This document shows positions 26,210 through 34,603 of a stretch of 64,000 bases of DNA, in pieces. Below the pieces are notes generated by a model. The model had not been told where the DNA came from and made no database searches. It saw only the letters and a list, made by a program, of their open reading frames with translations. Source of the DNA: Pseudomonas petrae (GTDB lineage: Bacteria; Pseudomonadota; Gammaproteobacteria; Pseudomonadales; Pseudomonadaceae); contig NZ_JAKJXE010000010.1 of the NCBI RefSeq assembly GCF_021728295.1, positions 124,001-188,000 of the forward strand, in the 5' to 3' direction. Both the position numbers and the translations under genes were made by a program. Within the stretch, counting starts at the first letter, position 1; each line of letters opens with the position of its first letter.

Positions 26210-26600
26210 TCAGTACCGCCAGGTCAACGACGCTGGCAGGTTGCGCGGTGCGCCGTAGCTGCTTGCCGTGCCGCTGTACAGCGAGGTCAGGTATTTGCGG
26301 TCGGTGACGTTGTTGAAGTTCAGGGCGGTGCTCCAGTTGCTACGGTTGTCCCACATTGGACGAGCGCCTGCTGCAGTGAATCGGGTTGTTGTTGCTGTCG
26401 ACCAGCGGCGGGTTGCCCCAGGTGCTGCCGTTGGAATCGCTGTTGTGCTGGGTGAAGCCCACCGTCAGCGTGTTCGCATCGGACAGGTAGAAGGCGAGCA
26501 GGCCGGCGGCGACGTTCTTCTCGTGGCTGTAGCGGTCCATCCACGAGTTGCCCTTGTCGTGGGCATAGATGAAGCGGCCACGCAGGTTTATCGTGCTGCA
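26210..26600 (-). pseudogene. remnant of a TonB-dependent siderophore receptor
   Basis: Two fragments of a ferric-siderophore outer-membrane receptor are joined out of frame. Reading leftward, the first (about 26600-26345) encodes RGRFIYAHDKGNSWMDRYSH, AAGLLAFYLSDANTLTVGFT, TWGNPPLVDSNNNPI and SNVGQP: early barrel strands of FecA/FoxA-like receptors. It then hits a stop. From about 26335 to 26210 the frame shifts and encodes the authentic C-terminus (NRSNWSTALNFNNVTDRKYL, SLYSGTASSYGAPRNLPASL, TWRY-stop) with the terminal aromatic residue needed for barrel assembly. The plug domain, start, and most of the barrel are missing. The join lies near 26335-26345. Confidence 0.88.
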
Positions 26601-26618
26601 AATCAATGCTGCTGAAAC

Positions 26619-26660
26619 TTGACATTGCGTCCATGGACGCAAATGAAGTAGTGTTGCGTC
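26619..26660 (+). promoter_or_regulatory. probable operator/promoter of the RES toxin-antitoxin operon
   Basis: TTGACA (26619-26624) is followed directly by a perfect 18-bp palindrome TTGCGTCCATGGACGCAA (26625-26642). A further half-site TTGCGTC follows at 26654-26660. The palindrome occupies the place expected between -35 and -10, though the -10 hexamer itself is poor. It lies 57 bp before the antitoxin ATG. Repression by antitoxin or toxin-antitoxin complex binding is the usual arrangement for this family. Confidence 0.7.
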
Positions 26661-26698
26661 TACAGATAAGGCATCTGCTGTGATCAAGAGGTAATTCC

Positions 26699-27103
26699 AT
26701 GACCATCGCCATTCCAGCGCGGCAACTTTCGAAGTCCGAGTGCGTGGTCGGTTTGCGGGCGGCGTTGCGGGTTCTGGACAAGTGGAAGGCCACCAGCGAG
26801 CAGGCCTGTCAGATTCTGCGCATTTCCCGAAGCACTTACACCCGCGCCCGCCAGGACGACGCACAGTGGTCGGTGGCGCTGGATCAGGACCAGATGCAGC
26901 GGGTCAGCTTCGTGCTGAACATCCACGCCGCCCTGCGAACCCTGTTTGATAACCCCGACAATGCCTACGGCTTCCCGTCGATGGAAAACCACAACGAGTT
27001 CTTCAACGGCCGAAAACCCCTGGACGTCATGGCACAGGGCGACATGATCTCGCTGTACGAAACGTTCCGTCGCATCGATACCCTCCGGGGCGCCCAATGG
27101 TGA
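26699..27103 (+). CDS. Xre/MbcA/ParS-family antitoxin
   Basis: A 134-residue protein of the DUF2384 antitoxin family. The N-terminal helical/HTH region (LRAALRVLDKWKATSEQACQ, then ILRISRSTYTRAR) precedes the toxin-binding C-terminal domain (VSFVLNIHAALRTLFDNPDN, FNGRKPLDVMAQGDMISLYE, TFRRIDTLRGAQW). The conserved G-x-x-P-L/D-x-M/L block binds and occludes the RES toxin. It starts at ATG 26699 with an AAGAGG site and overlaps the toxin gene by 7 bp. The operator palindrome upstream fits autoregulation. Confidence 0.93.
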   Translation: MTIAIPARQLSKSECVVGLRAALRVLDKWKATSEQACQILRISRSTYTRARQDDAQWSVALDQDQMQRVSFVLNIHAALRTLFDNPDNAYGFPSMENHNEFFNGRKPLDVMAQGDMISLYETFRRIDTLRGAQW

Positions 27104-27789
27104 CGCCGGACGGGCTCCCCGCGCTCGCCGGTGAGACGCAACAGGCTTATCGCCTGGTCAATTCCAAATTCCCGCCGATCGAGCTGTTCAGCGACGTCGC
27201 CGATGCCGCCGAGTTCGAGACCCTGTACCGGATTCAGGCGCTGACCAATCCGCGCCTGCAGAACGAAGTCGGCCGGATCGAGCTGATTCCCCTGGCCGAA
27301 ATCCCGTTCGGCATCCCCGGTTGTTCCTACGCAGTCGCGCCGTTCACCCATGTCAATCCTGCGGGCTCGCGCTTTAGCAACGGCGAGTTCGGCGTGCTGT
27401 ACCTGGCCGATACGGTCGACACGGCGATCGCCGAAGTGCGCCACCATCAGCAGCTGTACTGGTCGCGTGTCGCGGCGCTGAAGTACGAGCGCTTCGTGTT
27501 CCGCTGCCTGAGTTGCAGCTTCAGTGAGGAGGGCAGCGTTGACGCCACCGCAATCCCGCTCTCCGACCCCGTTTATGCGCCTGACGACTACGCGCAATCC
27601 CACGTGCTGGGCATGGCCGCCAAGCAGGCCGGGATGGCCGGGCTGCGCTATCGCTCGGTGCGCTCGCCAGGCAATCACTGCTGGGCGCTGCTGACCCCAC
27701 GCCACGTCACGACCATCGTGCAGAGCGCCCACTACGAGATGATCTGGAGCGGCGAGGTCATCGGCATCAACCGGATCTCCAACGCTTAA
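27097..27789 (+). CDS. RES-domain toxin (NAD+-degrading)
   Basis: A 230-residue RES-family toxin. The R, E and S signature residues fall in QQAYRLVNSKFPP, SRFSNGEFGVLYLADTVDTA (with IAEVRHH) and LRYRSVRSPGNHCWALLTP. RES toxins deplete NAD+ by phosphorolysis or hydrolysis. It is the second gene of the toxin-antitoxin operon, translationally coupled to the antitoxin. No transposase or phage gene is adjacent, although the operon lies directly against a deleted receptor gene, which suggests that it arrived or moved there by a recombination event. Confidence 0.93.
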   Translation: MVTPDGLPALAGETQQAYRLVNSKFPPIELFSDVADAAEFETLYRIQALTNPRLQNEVGRIELIPLAEIPFGIPGCSYAVAPFTHVNPAGSRFSNGEFGVLYLADTVDTAIAEVRHHQQLYWSRVAALKYERFVFRCLSCSFSEEGSVDATAIPLSDPVYAPDDYAQSHVLGMAAKQAGMAGLRYRSVRSPGNHCWALLTPRHVTTIVQSAHYEMIWSGEVIGINRISNA

Positions 27790-27875
27790 GGGTTGTCGAT
27801 CCAGGCACCGGGCAAAACATCGAACTCAGCGGCCCTCCTGGAAGTCACTCAAAGGGTGAAAACCGAGGAGCGGTC

Positions 27876-28307
27876 ATGGGCAAGAACGTCACGGCGAAGG
27901 AACTGGGTATCGACCTTGTGCAGGGGGGTGAAAATGCCCTGTTCCAATGGTTGTTGGCGAGTTTCCTGATGGGCAAGCGGATTCGGGCGCAAGCGGCGGT
28001 GCAGACCTATCACGTCATCGTCGACCGGCACGGGCGCGACACGCCGGGCAAACTGGCCGCGTGCACGCACCGGGAACTGGTCAGGATGCTGGGCGAGGGC
28101 GGTTACGCGCGGTACGACGAATCCACGGCCGTGCGCCTGCTGGCATTGGCGGCCAAGCTGATGGATGAGTACGACGGCACGGTCAGCGCCATGGCAGAAG
28201 CCAGCGCCGACCGCCGCGAATTTGAAAAGCGCTTGCAGGATTTCAACGGCATCGGGCCGAAGACTGCAGAGATCTTCCTGGGCGAAGCCGGGGAGGTGCT
28301 GTTTTGA
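27876..28307 (+). CDS. mini helix-hairpin-helix (endonuclease III-like) protein
   Basis: 143 residues. It has one helical half resembling the six-helix barrel of HhH-GPD DNA glycosylases (LFQWLLASFLMGKRIRAQAA, MLGEGGYARYDESTAVRLLA) and ends with the hairpin LQDFNGIGPKTAEIFLGEAG. The Lys after GP corresponds to the Nth-family lysine position. The protein stops before the region where the catalytic Asp and the iron-sulfur cluster would be, so glycosylase activity is doubtful. It overlaps the DUF72 gene by 4 bp (GTTTTGAACG, stop/start overlap). The start is ATG 27876 behind GAGGAGCG. Confidence 0.8.
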   Translation: MGKNVTAKELGIDLVQGGENALFQWLLASFLMGKRIRAQAAVQTYHVIVDRHGRDTPGKLAACTHRELVRMLGEGGYARYDESTAVRLLALAAKLMDEYDGTVSAMAEASADRREFEKRLQDFNGIGPKTAEIFLGEAGEVLF

Positions 28308-29050
28308 ACGATGCTCTTTCAAATGCGCCTTACAAAATCTTCGTGGGCTGTGCCGGCTGGAGTCTGGGCCGCGAGCATGCGCCGGCGTTTCCGGGGGACG
28401 GCACCCACTTGCAGCGCTACGCCCGGCAATTCAACACGGCAGAAATCAACAGTTCGTTCTACCGCCCCCATCGACCGCAGACCTACGCGCGATGGGCCGA
28501 CGCAGTGCCGCCGGATTTCCGCTTTTCGGTGAAAATCCCCAAGCTCATTTCCCACGAACAATGCTTGCAGGGCAGCGCCCAGGCGCTGGACGAATTCCTC
28601 GGGCAATGCGGTGAACTGGGCGAACGGCTCGGTTGCCTGCTTCTGCAGTTGCCGCCGTCGTTGGCGTTCGAGCCAGGTGTGGCGGAAGTGTTTTTTACCC
28701 GGCTGCGCGAGCGATTTGCAGGGCATGTGGTCATCGAGCCGCGCCATGAAAGCTGGGTGCAGGGCGAGCCTATGCTTGCTCACTACCGCATCGCGCAAGC
28801 AACGGTCGATCCGTCGAGGCTCAGCAACGACAGCCAACCGTCAGGCTGGCCGGGGTTGCGTTACTGGCGACTGCACGGCGCGCCGCGGATTTATTACAGC
28901 GCCTATGAAGAGGACTGTCTGATCCGTCTGGCCGCCGAGCTGAAAGCTAAAGCGCAAAGCGGCGTGCCGACGTGGTGTATTTTCGACAACACCGCCAGTG
29001 GCGCTGCGACGGGGGACGCCTTGAGACTGATGGAACTGCTTGGCCGCTAG
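28304..29050 (+). CDS. DUF72 (YecE-like) protein
   Basis: A 248-residue protein of the DUF72/YecE TIM-barrel-like family. It has the conserved opening IFVGCAGWSLGREHAPAFPG, the FNTAEINSSFYRPHRPQTYA motif, FRFSVKIPKLISHEQ, LGCLLLQLPPSLAFE, HVVIEPRHESW, and the C-terminal WCIFDNTASGAATGDALRLM. The biochemical role of the family is not established; its fold resembles sugar isomerases/endonuclease IV. The start codon is the TTG at 28304, overlapping the stop of the HhH gene. Confidence 0.92.
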   Translation: MNDALSNAPYKIFVGCAGWSLGREHAPAFPGDGTHLQRYARQFNTAEINSSFYRPHRPQTYARWADAVPPDFRFSVKIPKLISHEQCLQGSAQALDEFLGQCGELGERLGCLLLQLPPSLAFEPGVAEVFFTRLRERFAGHVVIEPRHESWVQGEPMLAHYRIAQATVDPSRLSNDSQPSGWPGLRYWRLHGAPRIYYSAYEEDCLIRLAAELKAKAQSGVPTWCIFDNTASGAATGDALRLMELLGR

Positions 29051-29228
29051 CCGTCGGTGCTCTGGTTAAAGGGTTAAAGGGCTGATTCCGTCAGGCTCGA
29101 TCTGTCATTTTTCCGGCGATTTGCCGCGCTTGTCGACGGGTGCAGCAGTTAGTTGGCGCGCGAGTTGTTAAGCGTCATAGCGCGATGCCACAATCGCGCC
29201 CATCCAATGCCAGGGTCGGCCTAATTCG

Positions 29229-30353
29229 ATGTACCTCCATGATTCTCAACCGGCGTGCGAGGCCCTGATACGGGCCCAAGTGCGTAACGATCGTTTGCAG
29301 CTGCTCTTCCGTCAGAGTTTTTTCTCGGTGTCCGGCAGCGCTCTGGCGGCTGTGATGCTCTCGTGGATCTGTTGGGGGCGCCTGGAGCAATCGCTGATTC
29401 TCGGGTGGCTAGGGCTGCTGGGCGCCTCCACCACCCTTCGCCTGATCATGTTGACCACTTATTTTCGGGTGCCGGAATCCGCCCGAACCCCCGAGCGCTG
29501 GGAAACCACTTACTGGGTCACGCTGGTGGTGTCGGCCGGCATTTGGGGCAGCGGCGCGCTGGCGCTGATGCAGGCCGGGGATCTGTTGATCCAGACGCTG
29601 GTGCTGTTGTTCACCGTGGGCATGTCAGTGAGTGCGGTGTCCTGCTATTCGGCGTACCGCTCGATGACCCTGGTGTCAATTGCGCTGGTGCTGCTGCCGT
29701 GCTCGATCTGGCTGCTGTTTCAGCCCCAGACCGCACAACAGGGGATGGCGGTTGCGTCGCTGATCTTTGCCGGATTTGTGGTCAGCGCGACGCGCAAACT
29801 GTGCCAGGCCATGGAACGGGCCTTTCGCCTGAGCCGCGAAATGGAACATGCCCATCGCATCGCCGACCACGCCGCACAGACCGACGAGCTGACCGGGGTG
29901 AAAAACCGCCGGGCTTTTTTCCATCAGGCCGAACGCGCCTACGACACCTGCAAGCGCAGCCGGCTGCCGCTGTGCGCGCTGATGCTGGACATCGATCACT
30001 TCAAACGCATTAACGACTGCCACGGCCATCAGGCCGGCGATGAAGTGTTGCGGCAAATCGGCCGGGTCATCTGTCAGTCCGTGCGGGAAGGCGACGTCTG
30101 CGGTCGGCTGGGCGGCGAAGAGTTCGCGCTGCTGCTGGCCAATACGTCGCTCGACGCGGCCCATGTCATCGCCGAGCAGCTGCGTCAGGCGATCGCCGAC
30201 ATCACCTGCCAGCATGACGAGGGCGTCACCGCCAGCCTCGGTGTCGCCGCGCTGAGCAACACCGGTCAGGATGTGCACGGGCTGCTCGGCCTGGCGGACA
30301 AGGCGCTGTTCCGGGCCAAAGCGATGGGGCGCAACCAGACGGCGGTGGCGTAA
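29229..30353 (+). CDS. membrane-bound diguanylate cyclase (GGDEF)
   Basis: A 374-residue protein. Residues about 30-195 carry six hydrophobic helices. A short coiled linker (REMEHAHRIADHAAQTDELT) leads to a GGDEF domain with TDELTGVKNRRAFF, MLDIDHFKRINDCHGHQAGD, and the active-site loop GRLGGEEFALLLA. The RxxD allosteric I-site (REGD) lies exactly five residues before GGEEF, so product inhibition by c-di-GMP is expected. It makes c-di-GMP from GTP, promoting sessile behaviour. The N-terminal sensory part belongs to no domain I recognise. The start is the ATG at 29229. Confidence 0.94.
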   Translation: MYLHDSQPACEALIRAQVRNDRLQLLFRQSFFSVSGSALAAVMLSWICWGRLEQSLILGWLGLLGASTTLRLIMLTTYFRVPESARTPERWETTYWVTLVVSAGIWGSGALALMQAGDLLIQTLVLLFTVGMSVSAVSCYSAYRSMTLVSIALVLLPCSIWLLFQPQTAQQGMAVASLIFAGFVVSATRKLCQAMERAFRLSREMEHAHRIADHAAQTDELTGVKNRRAFFHQAERAYDTCKRSRLPLCALMLDIDHFKRINDCHGHQAGDEVLRQIGRVICQSVREGDVCGRLGGEEFALLLANTSLDAAHVIAEQLRQAIADITCQHDEGVTASLGVAALSNTGQDVHGLLGLADKALFRAKAMGRNQTAVA

Positions 30354-30493
30354 GCGGGCGGTCTGGCGCGGCGGCCGGTGCAGATGCATGTCACCCGAAT
30401 GTGACATGTGTCTCGACTCTTCATTCGGGGGCGGCTGTGGCGTAGTGTGTCAAGCCTGTTTGGCACGATGACCGACTGGAAGAGGTGAATGAG

Positions 30494-32119
30494 ATGACCC
30501 TGCAAAACCGCCTGGACAACCTGTACCCGCGCGCCGACGAGATCCCTGAGCAGTTTCGCGCAGGACCCGCCATCGAGCAGCGCGATTACCTGGTCAACGG
30601 CGAACTGCACCAATGGCACGGGCCGTTGGCGCCGGTGTTGAGCCCGGTCTCGCTGAAGACCGATTCGGGCCTGGAGTCCGTGGTGCTGGGCAGCACGCCG
30701 CTGATGGACGCCGACACCGCCATGACCGCGCTGGACGCCGCCGTCAAAGCCTACGACCGGGGCCAGGGCGCCTGGCCGACGATGCGCGTCGCCGACCGCA
30801 TTCATCACGTCGAGACCTTTCTCAAACTGATGCGCGAGCAGCGCGACGCCGTGGTCACGCTGCTGATGTGGGAAATCGGCAAGAACCTCAAGGATTCGCA
30901 GAAAGAATTCGACCGCACCTGCGATTACATCGTCGACACCATCAACGCTCTCAAAGAACTCGACCGCCGTTCCAGCCGCTTCGAGCTGGAACAGGACACC
31001 CTCGGCCAGATTCGCCGCGTGCCCCTGGGCGTGACCCTGTGCATGGGCCCTTACAACTATCCGCTGAACGAGACCTTCACCACGCTGATTCCGGCCCTGA
31101 TCATGGGCAATACCGTGGTGTTCAAACCGGCCAAGTTCGGCGTGCTGCTGATTCGTCCACTGCTGGAAGCGTTCCGCGACAGCTTCCCCGCCGGGGTCAT
31201 CAACGTGATCTACGGCAGCGGCCGCGAAACGGTCAGTGCGCTGATGGCCAGCGGCAAGATCGACGTGTTCGCGTTCATCGGCACCAACAAGGCTGCCAGC
31301 GCCCTGAAAAAGCTCCACCCCAAGCCGCACCGTCTGCGCGCCGCGCTGGGTCTGGACGCGAAGAACCCGGGGATCGTGCTGCCGGATGTGAACCTGGACA
31401 ACGCAGTGACGGAAGCCATTACCGGCTCGCTGTCGTTCAACGGGCAGCGTTGCACCGCCCTGAAGATTCTGTTCGTGCACGAAAACGTGGTCGGCAGTTT
31501 CCTCGAAAAGTTCGAGGAAAAACTCGCTCAGCTCAAACCCGGCATGCCATGGGAACCGGGCGTCTCGCTGACGCCACTGCCGGAGCCGGGCAAGACCGAC
31601 TACCTGCAAGGATTGGTGGACGATGCCGTGAGCAAGGGCGCCAAAGTGGTCAACGAAGGCGGCGGCACGACCCACGGGCAGTTCTTCTACCCGGCTGTGC
31701 TTTACCCGGTCACGCCGGACATGCGCGTTTATCACGAGGAACAGTTCGGGCCCGTGGTGCCGGTGGTGGCCTACCGCGATCTGGAAACGGTGATCGACTA
31801 CGTGCTGGATTCCGATTTCGGCCAGCAGTTGAGCATTTTCGGCAACGACTCCAAGCAGGTCGGGCGTCTGGTCGATGCGTTCGCCAATCAGGTGGGGCGG
31901 ATCAACATCAACGCGCAGTGCCAGCGCGGTCCTGACAGCTTCCCGTTTAACGGCCGCAAGAATTCCGCCGAGGGCACGTTGTCGGTGCACGATGCGTTGC
32001 GGGTGTTCTCGATCCGCACCCTGGTGGCGACCAAGTTCCAGGAGAGCAACAAGGCGCTGATCAGCGACATCATTCACAACCGTGAGTCGACGTTCCTGAC
32101 CACTGATTACATTTTCTGA
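30494..32119 (+). CDS. gapN: NADP-dependent glyceraldehyde-3-phosphate dehydrogenase-like aldehyde dehydrogenase
   Basis: A 541-residue aldehyde dehydrogenase. The N-box asparagine region is GVTLCMGPYNYPLNETFTTL, the nucleotide-binding segment is FKPAKFGVLL, and the nucleophile is in LSFNGQRCTALKILF. The usual ELGGK general-base motif appears here as LGLDAKNPG. The end (NGRKNSAEGTLSVHDALRVF) is the GapN-like C-terminus. GapN oxidises glyceraldehyde 3-phosphate straight to 3-phosphoglycerate while making NADPH; the assignment rests on overall resemblance. ATG 30494 (AGAGGTGAATGAG upstream) is preferred over GTG 30485. A terminator follows. Confidence 0.8.
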   Translation: MTLQNRLDNLYPRADEIPEQFRAGPAIEQRDYLVNGELHQWHGPLAPVLSPVSLKTDSGLESVVLGSTPLMDADTAMTALDAAVKAYDRGQGAWPTMRVADRIHHVETFLKLMREQRDAVVTLLMWEIGKNLKDSQKEFDRTCDYIVDTINALKELDRRSSRFELEQDTLGQIRRVPLGVTLCMGPYNYPLNETFTTLIPALIMGNTVVFKPAKFGVLLIRPLLEAFRDSFPAGVINVIYGSGRETVSALMASGKIDVFAFIGTNKAASALKKLHPKPHRLRAALGLDAKNPGIVLPDVNLDNAVTEAITGSLSFNGQRCTALKILFVHENVVGSFLEKFEEKLAQLKPGMPWEPGVSLTPLPEPGKTDYLQGLVDDAVSKGAKVVNEGGGTTHGQFFYPAVLYPVTPDMRVYHEEQFGPVVPVVAYRDLETVIDYVLDSDFGQQLSIFGNDSKQVGRLVDAFANQVGRININAQCQRGPDSFPFNGRKNSAEGTLSVHDALRVFSIRTLVATKFQESNKALISDIIHNRESTFLTTDYIF

Positions 32120-32135
32120 TTCAATTGCTCGAAAT

Positions 32136-32186
32136 AGCCGCAGGCGTGTTGCACAGCTGATGCTGTTCAACCGGTTGCGGTTTTTT
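32136..32186 (+). terminator. probable Rho-independent terminator after the aldehyde dehydrogenase gene
   Basis: CCGCA (from 32138) pairs with TGCGG before TTTTTT (32181-32186), with an inner imperfect stem GTTG..AGC-TGAT-GCT..CAAC. It lies 17 bp after the stop codon. Confidence 0.6.
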
Positions 32187-32506
32187 ATATCTGTACTTTA
32201 AAACCCGCCGCCACTGTATTCCCCGCGCTTTTTAATGCTGCAGCCGTTCCACTGTCTGGGATCATTTTGTAGGAAGGATTCTAGACTTCCGTAGGACCCC
32301 TCTCTTCCTGTCTTTGGTGGGTAGAGTTTTTATTCGTAGGGAATTAGCCTTGCCGCTTCCCGAATTCGATGAAAACTTCATCAGCCCATTCGCTGCTCAC
32401 ACTTGTTAAAACTTGACCGCTTGGGTCACGGACGTTCGGCTGATAAAAAGGCCCTGCAATCCAGATATTCCCCATTGTGACGTGTGGCATTTTCGACGGA
32501 GGAGTT
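32187..32506 (+). other. A+T-rich leader of the T6SS operon
   Basis: No gene is supported. The sequence is distinctly A+T-richer than its flanks. A small palindrome GGAAG-N9-CTTCC lies at about 32273-32291. TTGACC near 32417 and TGATAA near 32445 are too far apart for a normal sigma-70 promoter. No sigma-54 -24/-12 pair was found. The strong ribosome site GGAGGAG lies just before tssB. The T6SS promoter is presumed to be here. Confidence 0.45.
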
Positions 32507-33010
32507 ATGGCTTCAAACAGCTTTCAAAATGAAGTGCCCAAAGCGCGGGTCAATATAAAACTCGATTTGCACACGGGCGGTGCGCAGAAAAAAGTCGAAT
32601 TGCCGCTTAAATTGATGGTCCTCGGGGATTACAGCAATGGCCGGGAAGACCGGCCCTTGTCCGAACGCACCAAGATCAATATCAATAAAAATAATATCGA
32701 CAGTGTGCTGGCGGAATTTTCCCCTGCATTGACACTCACGGTTGAAAACACGTTTGCCGACGACGGTTCCGATGCTTCAGTGGATTTGAATTTCGAAAAA
32801 ATGAAAGACTTCGAGCCGGAACACGTGGCCAGACAAATACCTTCATTGCGCGCGCTGCTGGCGACCCGCAATCTGCTGCGCGATCTCAAATCAAACTTGC
32901 TCGACAACGCGACGTTCCGTCATGAACTTGAACGCATCGTAAAAGACGACACGCTGAGTGATGAGTTGCGCGCCGAACTGGCGATGCTCGCCGCACCCAC
33001 AGAGCGTTAA
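32507..33010 (+). CDS. tssB: T6SS sheath small subunit TssB (VipA/ImpB)
   Basis: 167 residues, starting at ATG 32507 behind GGAGGAG. It has the TssB signatures KARVNIKLDLHTGGAQKKVE, PLKLMVLGDYSNG, PLSERTKININKNN and the C-terminal FRHELERIVKDDTLSDELRA. TssB and TssC form the contractile cytoplasmic sheath that propels the Hcp tube. It is the first gene of a long co-directional cluster, 31 bp before tssC. Confidence 0.97.
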   Translation: MASNSFQNEVPKARVNIKLDLHTGGAQKKVELPLKLMVLGDYSNGREDRPLSERTKININKNNIDSVLAEFSPALTLTVENTFADDGSDASVDLNFEKMKDFEPEHVARQIPSLRALLATRNLLRDLKSNLLDNATFRHELERIVKDDTLSDELRAELAMLAAPTER

Positions 33011-33041
33011 TCACTCGGGTTTCTGATAGCAGGTATCAAAT

Positions 33042-34580
33042 ATGTCCTCGAAACACTCTCCCGCAGTATCAGGCGGTGGCACCGTTTTGTCCGAAGAAAG
33101 CACCGGCGTCTATAGCACGCTGTTTTCAAAAATAAACCTCAACCCGGTTTCAGCCCTGGGCGACATCGAGGCGTTTCAGAACAATGAAGCGCTGTCGGAA
33201 ATCTCCGCCGATGAGCGCGTGACCGCGGCGGTCAGCGTGTTCCTCAACCTGCTCAAGGGCTCGTCGCGCAAGGTCCAGCGCCTCGACAAAAACCTGCTCG
33301 ACGAACACATCGCCTCGCTCGACGCGCAGATCAGCCGCCAGCTCGACGCCGTCATGCACCATCCGGAGTTCCAGCGGGTCGAGTCGACGTGGCGCGGGGT
33401 GAAGTCGCTGATCGATCAGACGGACTTCCGGCAGAACGTGCGCATCGAGTTGCTGGACATCAGCAAGGACCATCTGGTCCAGGATTTCGAAGATGCTCCC
33501 GAAATCGCCCAGAGCGGTCTGTATATGCACACCTATACCCAGGAGTACGACACCCCCGGCGGAGAACCCATTGCCGCGGCTGTTTCCAATTACGAGTTTG
33601 ACCGCAGTCCGCAAGATATCGCGCTGTTGCGCAATATATCGAAGGTCGCGGCAGCAGCGCACATGCCGTTCATTGGTTCGGTGGGGCCGGCATTCTTCGG
33701 CAAGGACACCATGGAAGAAGTTGCCGCCATCAAAGACATCGGCAATTATTTTGATCGCGCGGAATACATCAAGTGGAAGTCATTCCGCGACACCGACGAT
33801 TCCCGTTATATCGGTTTGACCATGCCACGGGTGCTGGGACGGTTGCCCTATGGCCCGGACACCATTCCGGTGCGCAGTTTCAATTATGTGGAAAGTGTCA
33901 AAGGCACCGATCACAGCAAATATCTGTGGACCAATGCGTCTTTTGCGTTTGCCGCAAACATGGTGAAGAGTTTTGTCACCAATGGCTGGTGTGTGCAAAT
34001 TCGCGGGCCGCAATCCGGTGGTGCGGTGACGGATCTGCCGATTCATTTATATGACCTTGGTACGGGCAGTCAGGTGAAGATCCCCTCGGAAGTGATGATT
34101 CCGGAAACCCGGGAGTTTGAATTCGCTAACCTGGGGTTTATTCCGCTCTCGTATTACAAGAATCGCGACTACGCCTGTTTCTTTTCCGCCAACTCGACAC
34201 AAAAGCCCGCGTTGTATGACACCGCCGATGCCACGGCCAACAGCCGGATCAACTCGCGGCTGCCTTATATCTTCCTGCTGTCGCGCATTGCGCATTATTT
34301 GAAATTGATTCAGCGCGAGAACATCGGCACCACCAAGGACCGGCGTCTGCTGGAACTGGAACTGAATAAGTGGATCAGCGGGCTGGTCACCGAAATGACC
34401 GACCCGGGGGACGATTTGCAGGCCTCGCATCCGTTGCGCGACGCCCGGGTAACGGTGGAGGACATCGACGACAACCCCGGTTTCTTCCGCGTGAAGTTGT
34501 ACGCCGTGCCGCATTTTCAGGTGGAAGGCATGGACGTGGACCTTTCGCTGGTTTCCCAGATGCCCAAAGCCAAAACCTGA
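33042..34580 (+). CDS. tssC: T6SS sheath large subunit TssC (VipB/ImpC)
   Basis: 512 residues, the usual TssC length. Diagnostic stretches are HHPEFQRVESTWRGVKSLID, FDRSPQDIALLRNISKVAAA, MPFIGSVGPAFFG, MPRVLGRLPYGPDTIPVRSF, the C-terminal DARVTVEDIDDNPGFFRVKL and VPHFQVEGMDVDLSLVSQMP. It polymerises with TssB into the sheath and carries the ClpV-accessible helices for recycling. It lies 31 bp after tssB and 23 bp before tssK. Confidence 0.98.
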   Translation: MSSKHSPAVSGGGTVLSEESTGVYSTLFSKINLNPVSALGDIEAFQNNEALSEISADERVTAAVSVFLNLLKGSSRKVQRLDKNLLDEHIASLDAQISRQLDAVMHHPEFQRVESTWRGVKSLIDQTDFRQNVRIELLDISKDHLVQDFEDAPEIAQSGLYMHTYTQEYDTPGGEPIAAAVSNYEFDRSPQDIALLRNISKVAAAAHMPFIGSVGPAFFGKDTMEEVAAIKDIGNYFDRAEYIKWKSFRDTDDSRYIGLTMPRVLGRLPYGPDTIPVRSFNYVESVKGTDHSKYLWTNASFAFAANMVKSFVTNGWCVQIRGPQSGGAVTDLPIHLYDLGTGSQVKIPSEVMIPETREFEFANLGFIPLSYYKNRDYACFFSANSTQKPALYDTADATANSRINSRLPYIFLLSRIAHYLKLIQRENIGTTKDRRLLELELNKWISGLVTEMTDPGDDLQASHPLRDARVTVEDIDDNPGFFRVKLYAVPHFQVEGMDVDLSLVSQMPKAKT

Positions 34581-34603
34581 CGTCGGCCATAGGTGCGCAC
34601 AAC

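Noticed and set aside
30266..32170. 634-codon open frame on the minus strand opposite the aldehyde dehydrogenase gene
   Set aside because: It is a shadow of a G+C-rich gene; its translation has no family resemblance and is rich in His/Gln/Arg typical of antisense reading. Similar shadows occur opposite the chemoreceptor, tssK, clpV and tssF.
32187..32506. Sigma-54 promoter before tssB
   Set aside because: No TGGCAC-N5-TTGC-like pair was found, and no sigma-54 activator gene lies in the cluster.
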